Shown here: positions 1-6,528 of the stretch, in pieces | How the letters are laid out: every line of letters begins with the position of its first letter | Numbering within the stretch: position 1 is the stretch's first letter | NCBI GenBank assembly: GCA_027625355.1 | Contig: JAQBWI010000024.1 | Location: 1 to 12,548 of the forward strand | Source of the DNA: Pseudomonadota bacterium | GTDB lineage: Bacteria; Pseudomonadota; Alphaproteobacteria; HIMB59; GCA-002718135 | Direction of reading: 5' to 3' | DNA: 12,548 nt | The notes under the pieces: model-generated | Told to the model about the DNA's origin: nothing | What the model saw: only the letters and a program-made list of their open reading frames with translations | Database searches by the model: none | Program-made: the position numbers and the translations under genes

Positions 1-498
1 GCTGATTTAGGAGGGGGAAGTTTAGAGATAGCAGGAGTTGATTTTAAAAATATTATTTTTCGTAAAAGTTTAAACATAGGATTATTGAGAAAAGATTCTT
101 CATTATATAAAATCAATAAGTTAAAATTTGATCGAACTATTATAAATCAGTTTAACAAACTTAATAAAATTGAATTTCCTAAAAACAAACATTTATATGT
201 AATTGGAGGAGCATGGAGAAACTTAGGAAAGCTAGCTCTTCACCTTAAGGGTTTTAAAAAAAACAATTTACATGGGTATATTTTAAATATTAAGTCTTTA
301 GAAAATCTTTATCACGAGTTATCAATTACAACTGAACAAAAAATACGAAAAATAAATATTGTTCAAGTCAACAGAGTGTCCCATATTGGTTTAGCTGCAT
401 ATATTCTTTATATGTTAGCGTTGCATTTTAATGTAGAGGAAATTGTTTTTGTTCGCTATGGAATAAGAGAAGGGTTTCTTCACCAACTTATTTCTTAG
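1..498 (+). CDS. ppx: Exopolyphosphatase / GppA-family phosphatase, 3' part only
   Basis: The gene runs in from before the window; 165 codons remain, in frame from base 1 to a TAG stop. The first visible residues, DLGGGSLEIA, are the phosphate-binding glycine loop of the Ppx/GppA branch of the ASKHA (actin-like ATPase) superfamily. About 65 residues on, VIGGAWRNLGKLAL matches the conserved 'GG(S/A)WR' segment of alphaproteobacterial members, and the C-terminal GIREGFL is the usual 'GxREG' ending. Family members release phosphate from polyphosphate or hydrolyse pppGpp. The sequence does not separate these roles, but the Pho setting favours polyphosphate turnover. The protein appears to end soon after the catalytic core, without a long C-terminal HD-like domain. 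A TTG at 85 could be read as a start, but the upstream glycine loop shows it is internal. The last 11 bp overlap the convergent aquaporin gene. Confidence 0.85.
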   Translation, partial: ADLGGGSLEIAGVDFKNIIFRKSLNIGLLRKDSSLYKINKLKFDRTIINQFNKLNKIEFPKNKHLYVIGGAWRNLGKLALHLKGFKKNNLHGYILNIKSLENLYHELSITTEQKIRKINIVQVNRVSHIGLAAYILYMLALHFNVEEIVFVRYGIREGFLHQLIS

Positions 499-1150
499 TA
501 TTTATAAAATACTTTGCAATAAATGTCGCCATTATCGCTCCAATTATCTGAGCTAAAATAAAATATAAAACACTCCCAGGATGAATACCTGTAAAAGTAT
601 CAGTAAACATTCTTGCTATCGTGACCGCGGGATTGGCAAAACTTGTTGACGATGTAAACCAATAACCAGCGGTAATGTACAATGCAACAGCTAAAGCAAC
701 CTTATCTTTATCTTTTGTACTTATAATAATAATCGTGAGTATTAAGCCAAATGTGGCTAAAATTTCAGAAATAAATGTCGAAATGGCAAAGCGTTCATTT
801 GTTGACCATTGAAAGATATTTATTTCAAAATAAAAATTTGCAATTAAGCAACCTAAAATTCCTCCAATAATTTGTGCAAATATAAAGAGACTTGCAATTT
901 TAATATTAAGTTTTCCATTAATGAGATCGCTTATAACAACAGCAGGATTAAAATATGCTCCTGATATATTTATAAACATTGTAATTATAACAAATAAAAT
1001 TGCGCCTGTAGCAAGTGAATTACCTAAAAGTGTTAGGGCTAAATTATCAGATAAATTTTCTCCCATAATTCCGCTACCAACAACAGTTAGAACTAATAAA
1101 AAAGTTCCTAAAAATTCAGATAAGATTTTTTGATTAGATATTTGTTTCAT
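488..1150 (-). CDS. MIP/aquaporin family channel, AqpS-like (possible arsenite channel)
   Basis: This 220-residue, highly hydrophobic protein has six predicted membrane spans and the two half-helix signatures of major intrinsic proteins, NPA at 68-70 and NPA at 173-175. The residue just after the second NPA, which is the selectivity-filter arginine in AqpZ and GlpF (NPAR), is valine (V176). The helix-5 position that carries histidine in AqpZ also appears not to be histidine. This suggests a wider pore for a neutral solute. The segment FANPAVTIARMFTDTFTGI resembles the AqpS-type channels found in alphaproteobacterial arsenic operons, where arsenite leaves through the channel. No arsC or arsR lies in the window, so arsenite is an inference; water or glycerol are alternatives. 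It is last in the minus-strand block, 12 bp after agt1, with no clear Shine-Dalgarno, so it is probably cotranscribed. It ends 11 bp inside the convergent ppx gene. Confidence 0.85.
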   Translation of the reverse strand: MKQISNQKILSEFLGTFLLVLTVVGSGIMGENLSDNLALTLLGNSLATGAILFVIITMFINISGAYFNPAVVISDLINGKLNIKIASLFIFAQIIGGILGCLIANFYFEINIFQWSTNERFAISTFISEILATFGLILTIIIISTKDKDKVALAVALYITAGYWFTSSTSFANPAVTIARMFTDTFTGIHPGSVLYFILAQIIGAIMATFIAKYFINTKK

Positions 1151-1162
1151 ATTTTAAATTTT

Positions 1163-2158
1163 TTACTTTGCTTCTACCACATGTGACATGAATTGTTGTG
1201 CACATTGACCCCATGTGAATTGTTCAGCAAATTCTCTGCATTTATCTCTTTTTATCTTTAAAGCTTTTTTAACAGAGATTTCTAAATTTTCATCAAGAGT
1301 ATCGACAGATGATCCTTTTAATATATCTTTTGGTCCAGTTACTGGAAACGCTGCGACCGGTGTACCTGAGGCGAGCGATTCTAAAATTACATTTCCAAAG
1401 GTATCAGTTTTGGATGGAAAAACTAACACATCAGCATTTGCATAATATTTAGCAAGTTCATTACCTTTTTTTAAACCCACAAAGCTTACCTCAGGATATT
1501 TATATTTAAACTTATTAATCTCAGGCCCATCACCAACAACAATTTTTTTTATATTGGTTTGTAGATTTAAGAAAGCCTCAATATTTTTTTCAATAGCAAC
1601 TCGTCCTACGTAAGTAATATTTTGATGATTATTATTTTTAGTTCTTTTTGATGGGTTAAAAAGTTTTGTATTTACTCCCCTAGACCATATTTTTACATTT
1701 TTAAAATTATAATTTTCTAATACTTCACGCATAGAAAGAGTTGGAACTAAAATATTTTGTGAGTCTTGATGAAAACCTCTTAATAAATAATAACCAATTT
1801 TTCTAGGAAGAAATATTCTTTTTTCAATATATTCTGGAAATCTTGTATGGAAAGAAGTAGTATATTTTAGATTATTTCTTTTACAGTAATTTTTACCAGA
1901 CATGCCAACTGGTCCCTCTGTTGCAATATGTATTATATCTGGATTAAAATTAGTAAAAAACTCTTCAGTAATGTTTTTTGTATTATAAGCTAATTTAATC
2001 TCTTTATACCATGGATAAGAAAAGTTCTTAAACATGCCAGGATGTAATACTTTGATTTTGTAATCTTTTTTAATTACAGCATTCATATTAATATACGTAT
2101 TAACTACGCCATTTACTTGTGGAAGCCAAGCATCGGTAATAAATGCTATTTTTTTCAT
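1163..2158 (-). CDS. agt: Glycosyltransferase family 4, Agt-type diacylglycerol glycosyltransferase (copy 1)
   Basis: This 331-residue GT-B glycosyltransferase has the N-terminal acceptor-domain signature ITDAWLPQVNGVV (residues 7-19), then SFHTRFPEY near 105. Its C-terminal nucleotide-sugar half has TYVGRVAIEKN, VVGDGPE and PSKTDTFGNVILESLASGTP, the GT4 counterpart of the EX7E motif. It has no membrane spans and would act at the inner face of the cytoplasmic membrane. Pairing with a PlcP-like phosphatase is the arrangement known from marine alphaproteobacteria, where Agt glycosylates the diacylglycerol released from phospholipids (giving monoglucosyl- or glucuronosyl-DAG) during phosphate limitation. 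The start is fixed by a 4-bp ATGA overlap with the end of plcP1, implying translational coupling. The sugar donor cannot be read from the sequence. The intact paralogue is about 60% identical by eye to the split copy upstream (3020-4038). Confidence 0.88.
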   Translation of the reverse strand: MKKIAFITDAWLPQVNGVVNTYINMNAVIKKDYKIKVLHPGMFKNFSYPWYKEIKLAYNTKNITEEFFTNFNPDIIHIATEGPVGMSGKNYCKRNNLKYTTSFHTRFPEYIEKRIFLPRKIGYYLLRGFHQDSQNILVPTLSMREVLENYNFKNVKIWSRGVNTKLFNPSKRTKNNNHQNITYVGRVAIEKNIEAFLNLQTNIKKIVVGDGPEINKFKYKYPEVSFVGLKKGNELAKYYANADVLVFPSKTDTFGNVILESLASGTPVAAFPVTGPKDILKGSSVDTLDENLEISVKKALKIKRDKCREFAEQFTWGQCAQQFMSHVVEAK

Positions 2159-2964
2159 GCTGCTGTGTTTGTTAAGTTTTCAGAGTTTAGTTTTCTGTTC
2201 TTTATTTTTTCTCTTTCCACTCCCCAATCAATTAACGTTAAGTTTCCAAATTCGTCCTCAACCAAAGCTGTACAACTTTCAACCCAATCTCCATCGTTAC
2301 AATATAAAATATTATCAATTTTTTTTATTTCTGGTCGATGAATGTGTCCACAAATAACAACATCAGCATTTGCTCTTTTTGCACTATCCGATACTGCAAA
2401 TTCAAAATTCCCGATAAAGTTAATCGCATATTTGGTTTGGCCTTTCAGATATTGGGACAGCGACCAATAAGAAAAACCTAATTTTCTTCTGCAAAAATTA
2501 AATAAATCATTTACTTTTAAAATGAATTCATACAAAGCCGATCCAATTTTTGCTAACCACTTTGCATTTAATATAATTGCATCAAATTCATCTCCGTGTA
2601 AAATTAGAGCTTTTCTTCCATCCACCAATTGATGAATACCTCTTTTTTTAATTGATATTTTACCAAATGAAAAATCTGTAAATTTTTTTAGAAGTTCATC
2701 ATGATTGCCTGGAATTAATGTAACCTTTGTTCCTTTTCTAGCTTTTCTCAAAATTTTTTGAACAATGTCATTGTGATCTTGGTGCCAATACATTTTTTTT
2801 TTCATCCGCCATGCATCAATGATGTCACCTACTAAATACAAATACTTCGACTCATTAGACTTTAAAAACTCCAGGAGCATTTCACTTTTATTTCCTTCAG
2901 TGCCAAGATGAAGATCAGAGATCCAAATAGATCTATAAGTTTTTATTGGAAATTGTTTATCCAT
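2155..2964 (-). CDS. plcP: PlcP-type metallophosphoesterase (copy 1)
   Basis: This 269-residue calcineurin-like phosphoesterase resembles LpxH (UDP-2,3-diacylglucosamine hydrolase) in outline. The dinuclear-metal ligands are all present: D17 and H19 (SDLHLG), D47 (GDIID), N87-H88 (GNHDE), H123 (HGDEFD), and H207 and H209 (CGHIHRPE). No signal peptide or membrane span is seen, though WLAKIGSALYEF (136-147) could form a membrane-surface helix. In phosphate-starved marine bacteria, PlcP cuts the head group from phosphatidylethanolamine or phosphatidylglycerol to leave diacylglycerol for Agt. The adjacent agt1 and nearby pst/pho genes favour PlcP over LpxH. The gene overlaps agt1 by 4 bp and sits 55 bp after agt2. 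ATG at 2964 has no evident Shine-Dalgarno but gives an N-terminus collinear with the second copy. Confidence 0.85.
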   Translation of the reverse strand: MDKQFPIKTYRSIWISDLHLGTEGNKSEMLLEFLKSNESKYLYLVGDIIDAWRMKKKMYWHQDHNDIVQKILRKARKGTKVTLIPGNHDELLKKFTDFSFGKISIKKRGIHQLVDGRKALILHGDEFDAIILNAKWLAKIGSALYEFILKVNDLFNFCRRKLGFSYWSLSQYLKGQTKYAINFIGNFEFAVSDSAKRANADVVICGHIHRPEIKKIDNILYCNDGDWVESCTALVEDEFGNLTLIDWGVEREKIKNRKLNSENLTNTAA

Positions 2965-3019
2965 AAAAAATCATAAATATAAAAAATTTATTAATTTTTT
3001 ATTTCAGTGAAATATTTTT
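2965..3019 (-). other. Short spacer between the two plcP-agt pairs, with AT-rich hairpins
   Basis: The only real gap in the minus-strand block, 55 bp, holds two small inverted repeats on the coding strand: TATTTC-ACT-GAAATA, directly after the agt2 stop, and AAAAAATT-AATA-AATTTTTT. The latter ends in a T run. They have almost no G/C pairs, so a terminator function is doubtful. No Pho box or Shine-Dalgarno for plcP1 is seen here, so plcP1-agt1 is most simply read through from plcP2. Confidence 0.35.
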
Positions 3020-4038
3020 TTAAATTACAGATTTCCCTGTTTTTGCGTCAATCATATAGCTAAGGTATTGATCAGTACATTCATCCCATGTAAGCATTAA
3101 TGCAAAATTTCGACAATCATCTCTTTTAACTTTTAATGCCTTTTTTACAGATACCTCTAAATTTTCATCCAAACTATTAATTTTGGTATTAGCTAAAATA
3201 TCTTTTGGTCCTGTCACAGGATAAGCCGCAATAGGTGTTCCAGAAGCAAGGGATTCTAATATAACGTTTCCCAGAGTATCTGTTTTGGACGGAAAAACAA
3301 AAACATCAGCATCCGCATAATACTTTGCAAGTTCTTCTCCTGTTTTTAACCCTACAAATTTAATATCAGGATATTTACTCATATATTTTTTTAATTCTGG
3401 ACCATCGCCAACAACAGTTTTTTTGTAATTTCCTTTTATGTCTAGAAATGCTTTTACATTTTTTTCAATAGCAACTCGCCCTACATAAGTGAGTCTTATT
3501 TCTTTATCTGATCTATTTCTCTTTATTGGGTTAAAGAGATTTGTATCGACCCCCCTATTCCAAAGTTTAAGATTTTTAAATTTATATTTTTTAAGTTCTT
3601 CAATCATGGAGTTTGATGGCACAAGTACATTCACTGAATGCATATGAAGTCTTTTAAGGATTGAATATGTAAGAGTTCTAGGAATAAAAAATCGTTGCTA
3701 TAATCAGGAAAACGCGTATGAAATGAAGAAGTTACTTTTAAATTCTTTTGAAATGAAATTTTTTTCCCCGCAAAGCCAACAGGCCCTTCTGTGATAAGGT
3801 GAATTATATCTGGATCATATTTTGTAAAGAAATCATTCGTAACGTTTTTGGTATTATAAGAAAATTTAATTTCTTTATACCAAGGGTAACTAAAATTACT
3901 AAACATTTCTGGATGCAAAACCTCAACATCAAAACCTTTTTTATTTAATAAAGGTATAATATTTTTAAAAGTTGTTACGACTCCGTTGACTTGTGGATCC
4001 CAAGCATCACTTATCAAAGCGATTTTTTTAGGCGGCAT
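3020..4038 (-). CDS. agt: Agt-type glycosyltransferase (copy 2), reading frame split by a -1 shift
   Basis: Two overlapping frames together encode a complete GT4 glycosyltransferase. The first (4038 to 3631, 135 codons) carries ISDAWDPQVNGVV, TEGPVG and SFHTRFPDY, then becomes unlike the family after D116 and stops. The second (open to 3020) resumes family sequence as IPRTLTYSILKRLHMHSVNVLVPS, then TYVGRVAIEKN, VVGDGPE and PSKTDTLGNVILESLASGTP. A -1 shift at 3685-3691 joins them into about 339 residues, compared with 331 in the intact paralogue, and no other lesion is visible. ATG at 3643 lies inside the fold and is an unlikely independent start. The gene follows plcP2 with an 11-bp overlap. 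Options are programmed -1 frameshifting, a recent one-base (or four-base) deletion, or a homopolymer error in the sequence. If functional, it would glycosylate diacylglycerol like its neighbour. Confidence 0.8.
3685..3691 (-). other. Candidate -1 frameshift slippery heptamer T TTT TTA in agt2
   Basis: On the coding strand the zero-frame codons are GAT TTT TTA, so the X XXY YYZ heptamer T TTT TTA is in the correct phase for simultaneous -1 slippage. The next codon after the slip (ATT at 3685-3683) opens exactly the frame that encodes the rest of the glycosyltransferase. A 7-bp hairpin (with one G-U pair) at 3626-3642 holds the zero-frame stop, but it starts 42 nt downstream, farther than usual stimulators. 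No internal Shine-Dalgarno is evident upstream. A deletion in the run of six A/T pairs would look the same. Confidence 0.4.
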
Positions 4039-4840
4039 TCTCTTTTATTTCCTTTTTGTCTTCAAAAGAAATAAGTTTTAATCTTTCTCTCTCTTCTGCC
4101 CAGTTTAATATAGATAAGTCTCCTGTTTCATCTTCTACTAGAGCAGTACAGCTTTCAATCCAATCACCATCATTACAATACAGGACGCCGTTTAATTCTT
4201 TTATTTCTGGTCTATGAATATGTCCACAAACAACTACATCGGCATTCTCTCTTCTTGCTCTATCGGAGACAGCAAACTCAAAGTTACTAATAAAATTCGT
4301 TGCGTGCTTTGTTTGTTTTTTTAGGTATTGGGATAATGACCAATATGAAAACCCAAGCTTTCTTCTAACAAAATTTACTACATTATTTAATTTAAGTAAA
4401 AGCTCGTAAAGTGCTGAACCAATTTTTGCTAACCATTTTGCATTAATAATAACCGCATCAAATTCATCACCGTGAGTAATTAGCACTTTTCTTCCATCGG
4501 CTAATGTATGACGATCTTCATTTTTAATAGAGATCTCTCCAAAAGAAAAATTAGTAAAATCTTTTAGTATCTCATCATGATTGCCTGGAATTAAAGTCAC
4601 TTTTGTTCCATTTTTTGCTTTTTTAAGAATTTTTTGGACAACATCATTATGTTCTTGATGCCAGTACATTTTTTTACGCATTCTCCATCCATCAATGATA
4701 TCACCAACTAAAAAAAGATATTCAGAGTCCGTTTGTTCTAAAAACTCAAGTAACATGGAGCTCTTACTCCCACTAGTTCCTAAATGAGTATCTGAAATCC
4801 AAATGGTTCTGTAAAGTTTTTTTTTATTTTCAAAATTCAC
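4028..4840 (-). CDS. plcP: PlcP-type metallophosphoesterase (copy 2)
   Basis: This 270-residue paralogue aligns without gaps to the 2155-2964 product over almost its full length; a residue-by-residue comparison gives about 187 identities in 269 (70%). All metal ligands are kept at the same numbers: D17, H19, D47, N87, H88, H123, H207 and H209. Differences cluster at the N-terminus, around 107-112, and in the last 25 residues. The inferred role is phospholipid head-group removal that feeds diacylglycerol to Agt. It is first in the minus-strand block, and its stop overlaps the agt2 start by 11 bp. The start is GTG at 4840. It was chosen because the N-terminus then matches the length of copy 1 and the next in-frame Met (residue 29) would remove the first metal motif. 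A TATAAT on the minus strand ends 5 bp upstream, so the message may be leaderless. Confidence 0.85.
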   Translation of the reverse strand: MNFENKKKLYRTIWISDTHLGTSGSKSSMLLEFLEQTDSEYLFLVGDIIDGWRMRKKMYWHQEHNDVVQKILKKAKNGTKVTLIPGNHDEILKDFTNFSFGEISIKNEDRHTLADGRKVLITHGDEFDAVIINAKWLAKIGSALYELLLKLNNVVNFVRRKLGFSYWSLSQYLKKQTKHATNFISNFEFAVSDRARRENADVVVCGHIHRPEIKELNGVLYCNDGDWIESCTALVEDETGDLSILNWAEERERLKLISFEDKKEIKENAA

Positions 4841-4952
4841 GATTAATTATAAACCTATTTTTATAGATGGTTGTATATACATAAAAGATATCACATTTAA
4901 TATTATTTATTTGTATTAAAACACTAACTAATACCTTAAATACATCAACAAT
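4841..4952. promoter_or_regulatory. Divergent intergenic region between plcP2 and the SET-domain gene
   Basis: These 112 bp of very AT-rich DNA must hold promoters for both directions. For plcP2, TATAAT on the minus strand (4851-4846) lies 5 bp before the GTG, with no good -35 or Pho box; the nearest half-site, ATGTGAT (4896-4890), lacks a partner. For the plus strand see the weak repeat at 4911-4928. Neither gene has a Shine-Dalgarno, consistent with very short or absent leaders. Confidence 0.5.
4911..4928 (+). promoter_or_regulatory. Weak Pho-box-like repeat upstream of SET gene and phoR
   Basis: TTGTATT, four A's, then CACTAAC keeps the 7-4-7 spacing of the stronger boxes at 7584 and 11760. 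The first half matches TTGTAAT at 6 of 7 positions, but the second matches TTGTAAC at only 4 of 7. It sits 24 bp before the SET-gene ATG. It could support PhoB control of the SET-phoR unit, but in such AT-rich DNA it may be chance. Confidence 0.25.
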
Positions 4953-5450
4953 ATGAACAAACTGTGGTACAAAAAACGCTCATCAGTGCACGGATCTGGA
5001 CTATTTGCTGCTACTAATATCAAAAATAAGGAGCAAGTAATTCAATATATTGGTGATAAGGTAACCAAAAAAGAAGGTGATAAACGAGCAGATATACAAC
5101 TGCAAAAAGCGGAAAAAAATAAAAAAACTGGAATGGTCTATGTTTTTGAACTTAATAAAAAATACGATATTGATGGAGGGGTCCTCCGCAATCATGCAAG
5201 GTTTATCAATCATTCTTGTGATCCTAATTGTGAAGTAGAAATTACTAATAATGAAATTTGGATATCAGCCATAAAAAATATTAAAAAAGATACAGAGCTA
5301 ACATATAATTATGGCTATCCCTTTGATAGTGATTTTGAAGATCATATTTGTAAATGTGGAACAAAAAAATGTGTGGGTTACATTTTAAGTGATGATGATT
5401 GGCCAAAGTTAAAAAAATATGAAAAAAAGTATAAAAAAGACCTTAGATAA
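4953..5450 (+). CDS. SET-domain protein-lysine methyltransferase
   Basis: This 165-residue protein consists almost entirely of a SET domain. HGSGLFA (13-19) is the N-terminal S-adenosylmethionine-binding motif, RFINHSCDPN (83-92) is the NHSC pseudoknot motif, and ELTYNYGYP (115-123) carries the catalytic-tyrosine segment (Y118/Y120). A post-SET zinc motif, CKCGTKKCVGY (133-143), would bind zinc through C133, C135 and C140 with C89. SET enzymes transfer methyl groups from S-adenosylmethionine to protein lysines. Bacterial members of this short type exist, but their substrates are mostly unknown. No secretion signal is present, so it acts in the cytoplasm. The tail (151-165) is lysine-rich. Its end overlaps phoR by 32 bp, so the two are probably cotranscribed and translationally coupled, linking it to phosphate signalling by position only. 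No Shine-Dalgarno is seen before the ATG. Confidence 0.88.
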   Translation: MNKLWYKKRSSVHGSGLFAATNIKNKEQVIQYIGDKVTKKEGDKRADIQLQKAEKNKKTGMVYVFELNKKYDIDGGVLRNHARFINHSCDPNCEVEITNNEIWISAIKNIKKDTELTYNYGYPFDSDFEDHICKCGTKKCVGYILSDDDWPKLKKYEKKYKKDLR

Positions 5451-6459
5451 AACACCCTTGATAATAATTGCTATCAATAGTGATAGAAATATCATTTATT
5501 ACAATAATTTTGCTAAACAAAAATTTCTTTTTCTTGAAGAGGGAAGAGACATTAATATAATCATACGGTCAACAGAGTTAAATGATTTTATTGATAAATC
5601 TTTTAATGAAAAAAAAGATCATAGAATAGAATTTCAACCATCAAACTTTGAAAATTGGTATTTTATTGCTGATTTATTTTTTTTAGAAGAAGGACGGGAT
5701 TCAGATAGTTCATTAATTATCATGATTACTGATCAAACAATGCTTTATAATTATGAAAAAATGAGAACTGATTTTGTCGCAAATGTTAGTCATGAATTGA
5801 GAACGCCCTTATCGTCAATAGTTGGGTATATTGAAACTATAAAAAACGATTCTAGTCTCGATAAAGATATTACTTATAAGTTTTTGGATATTATGGAGAA
5901 TCAAGCTTGGAGAATGACTCGCTTAGTCGAGGATCTGCTTTTATTGAGTAAATATGAATCAGAAGACAAACCTCTAAATTTCAAAAATGACAATATTTTA
6001 AATTTAGTTCATAGCGCTATTGATAATTTAAACAAAAAAATTGAAGATAAAAGATTAAAAATCAACCTAGAAAATAAATATAGTAAAGGTGATTTAACGT
6101 TAAACAGTGACTCAATAATACAGGTTTTTATAAATATATTAGATAATGCAATTAAATATTCACCTTTAGAAAGTGAAATCACTGTTCGTTTAAAAGAAGC
6201 TTTTTTAGATGAGCGGCTTTTTGTACAAATTATGTTTCAAGACCAAGGTGAAGGTATTTCAAAAGAACATCTAAGCAGGCTTACGGAACGTTTTTATCGA
6301 ATAGATAAAGACAGGTCTAGAGATTTGGGCGGTACAGGGTTAGGGCTTTCAATTGTAAAACACATTGTTAATCGTCATAATGGGCGTCTTATTATTGAAA
6401 GCACTGTAAATGAAGGTAGTGTTTTTTCAGTATATTTGCCCATAAACTATACTATTTAA
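5419..6459 (+). CDS. phoR: Phosphate-regulon sensor histidine kinase PhoR, without membrane segment
   Basis: This 346-residue histidine kinase has an N-terminal PAS-like region (about 10-105), then a HisKA domain with FVANVSHELRTPLSSIVGY (phospho-acceptor H125). The ATPase domain follows: N-box FINILDNAIKYSP (N243), G1 DQGEGIS (D275), ERFYRIDKDRSR and G2 GGTGLGLSIVKH (304-315). The FVANVSHELRTPL sequence and the position before pstS mark it as PhoR, which phosphorylates PhoB when phosphate is low. Typical PhoR proteins have one or two N-terminal transmembrane helices; none is present here. The short hydrophobic stretch PLIIIAI reads as a PAS strand. There is no room for more coding sequence upstream because the frame begins inside the SET gene. 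ATG at 5419 was taken as the start; TTG at 5458 is an alternative that would begin at the PAS strand. Confidence 0.92.
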   Translation: MKKSIKKTLDKTPLIIIAINSDRNIIYYNNFAKQKFLFLEEGRDINIIIRSTELNDFIDKSFNEKKDHRIEFQPSNFENWYFIADLFFLEEGRDSDSSLIIMITDQTMLYNYEKMRTDFVANVSHELRTPLSSIVGYIETIKNDSSLDKDITYKFLDIMENQAWRMTRLVEDLLLLSKYESEDKPLNFKNDNILNLVHSAIDNLNKKIEDKRLKINLENKYSKGDLTLNSDSIIQVFINILDNAIKYSPLESEITVRLKEAFLDERLFVQIMFQDQGEGISKEHLSRLTERFYRIDKDRSRDLGGTGLGLSIVKHIVNRHNGRLIIESTVNEGSVFSVYLPINYTI

Positions 6460-6468
6460 AAAATAAAA

Positions 6469-6486
6469 ATTTAATAATTTTGTAAT
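6469..6486 (+). promoter_or_regulatory. Pho-box-like repeat upstream of pstS
   Basis: ATTTAAT, spacer AATT, TTGTAAT: the second half-site is identical to those before pstC and phoB, and the first matches at 5 of 7 positions. TACTAC at 6497-6502 begins 11 bp after the box start-of-spacing expected for a PhoB-type -10 element; the pstC box has TACTTA at the same distance. The leader would be about 20 nt and includes a GAGG Shine-Dalgarno at 6520-6523, 5 nt before the pstS ATG. Confidence 0.5.
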
Positions 6487-6528
6487 ATTTAAAGATTACT
6501 ACTCACAAAAACAAAAAATGAGGTTAAA

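Noticed and set aside
85..498. A small independent gene starting with TTG at 85
   Set aside because: The frame is open to base 1 and encodes the Ppx/GppA glycine loop upstream, so it is the tail of a larger gene.
3626..3642. Hairpin containing the zero-frame stop as a frameshift stimulator
   Set aside because: The 7-bp stem with one G-U pair begins about 42 nt after the slippery heptamer, too far for the usual 5-9 nt spacing; kept only as a remark.
3020..3643. The 3' half of agt2 as a separate gene starting at ATG 3643
   Set aside because: This ATG lies inside conserved glycosyltransferase sequence (the family continues upstream to IPRTLTYSILKRLH in the same frame), and no ribosome site precedes it; it is the rest of agt2.
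4879..4896. Pho box on the minus strand before plcP2 (ATGTGAT-ATCT-TTTATGT)
   Set aside because: Only the first half-site resembles the other boxes; the second matches at about 3 of 7 positions, which is chance level in this AT-rich spacer.
5526..5700. Repeated FLEEGRD peptide in PhoR (residues 38-44 and 88-94)
   Set aside because: The DNA of the two copies differs at many positions and the flanks do not match, so it looks like coincidence within the PAS-like region rather than a duplication.
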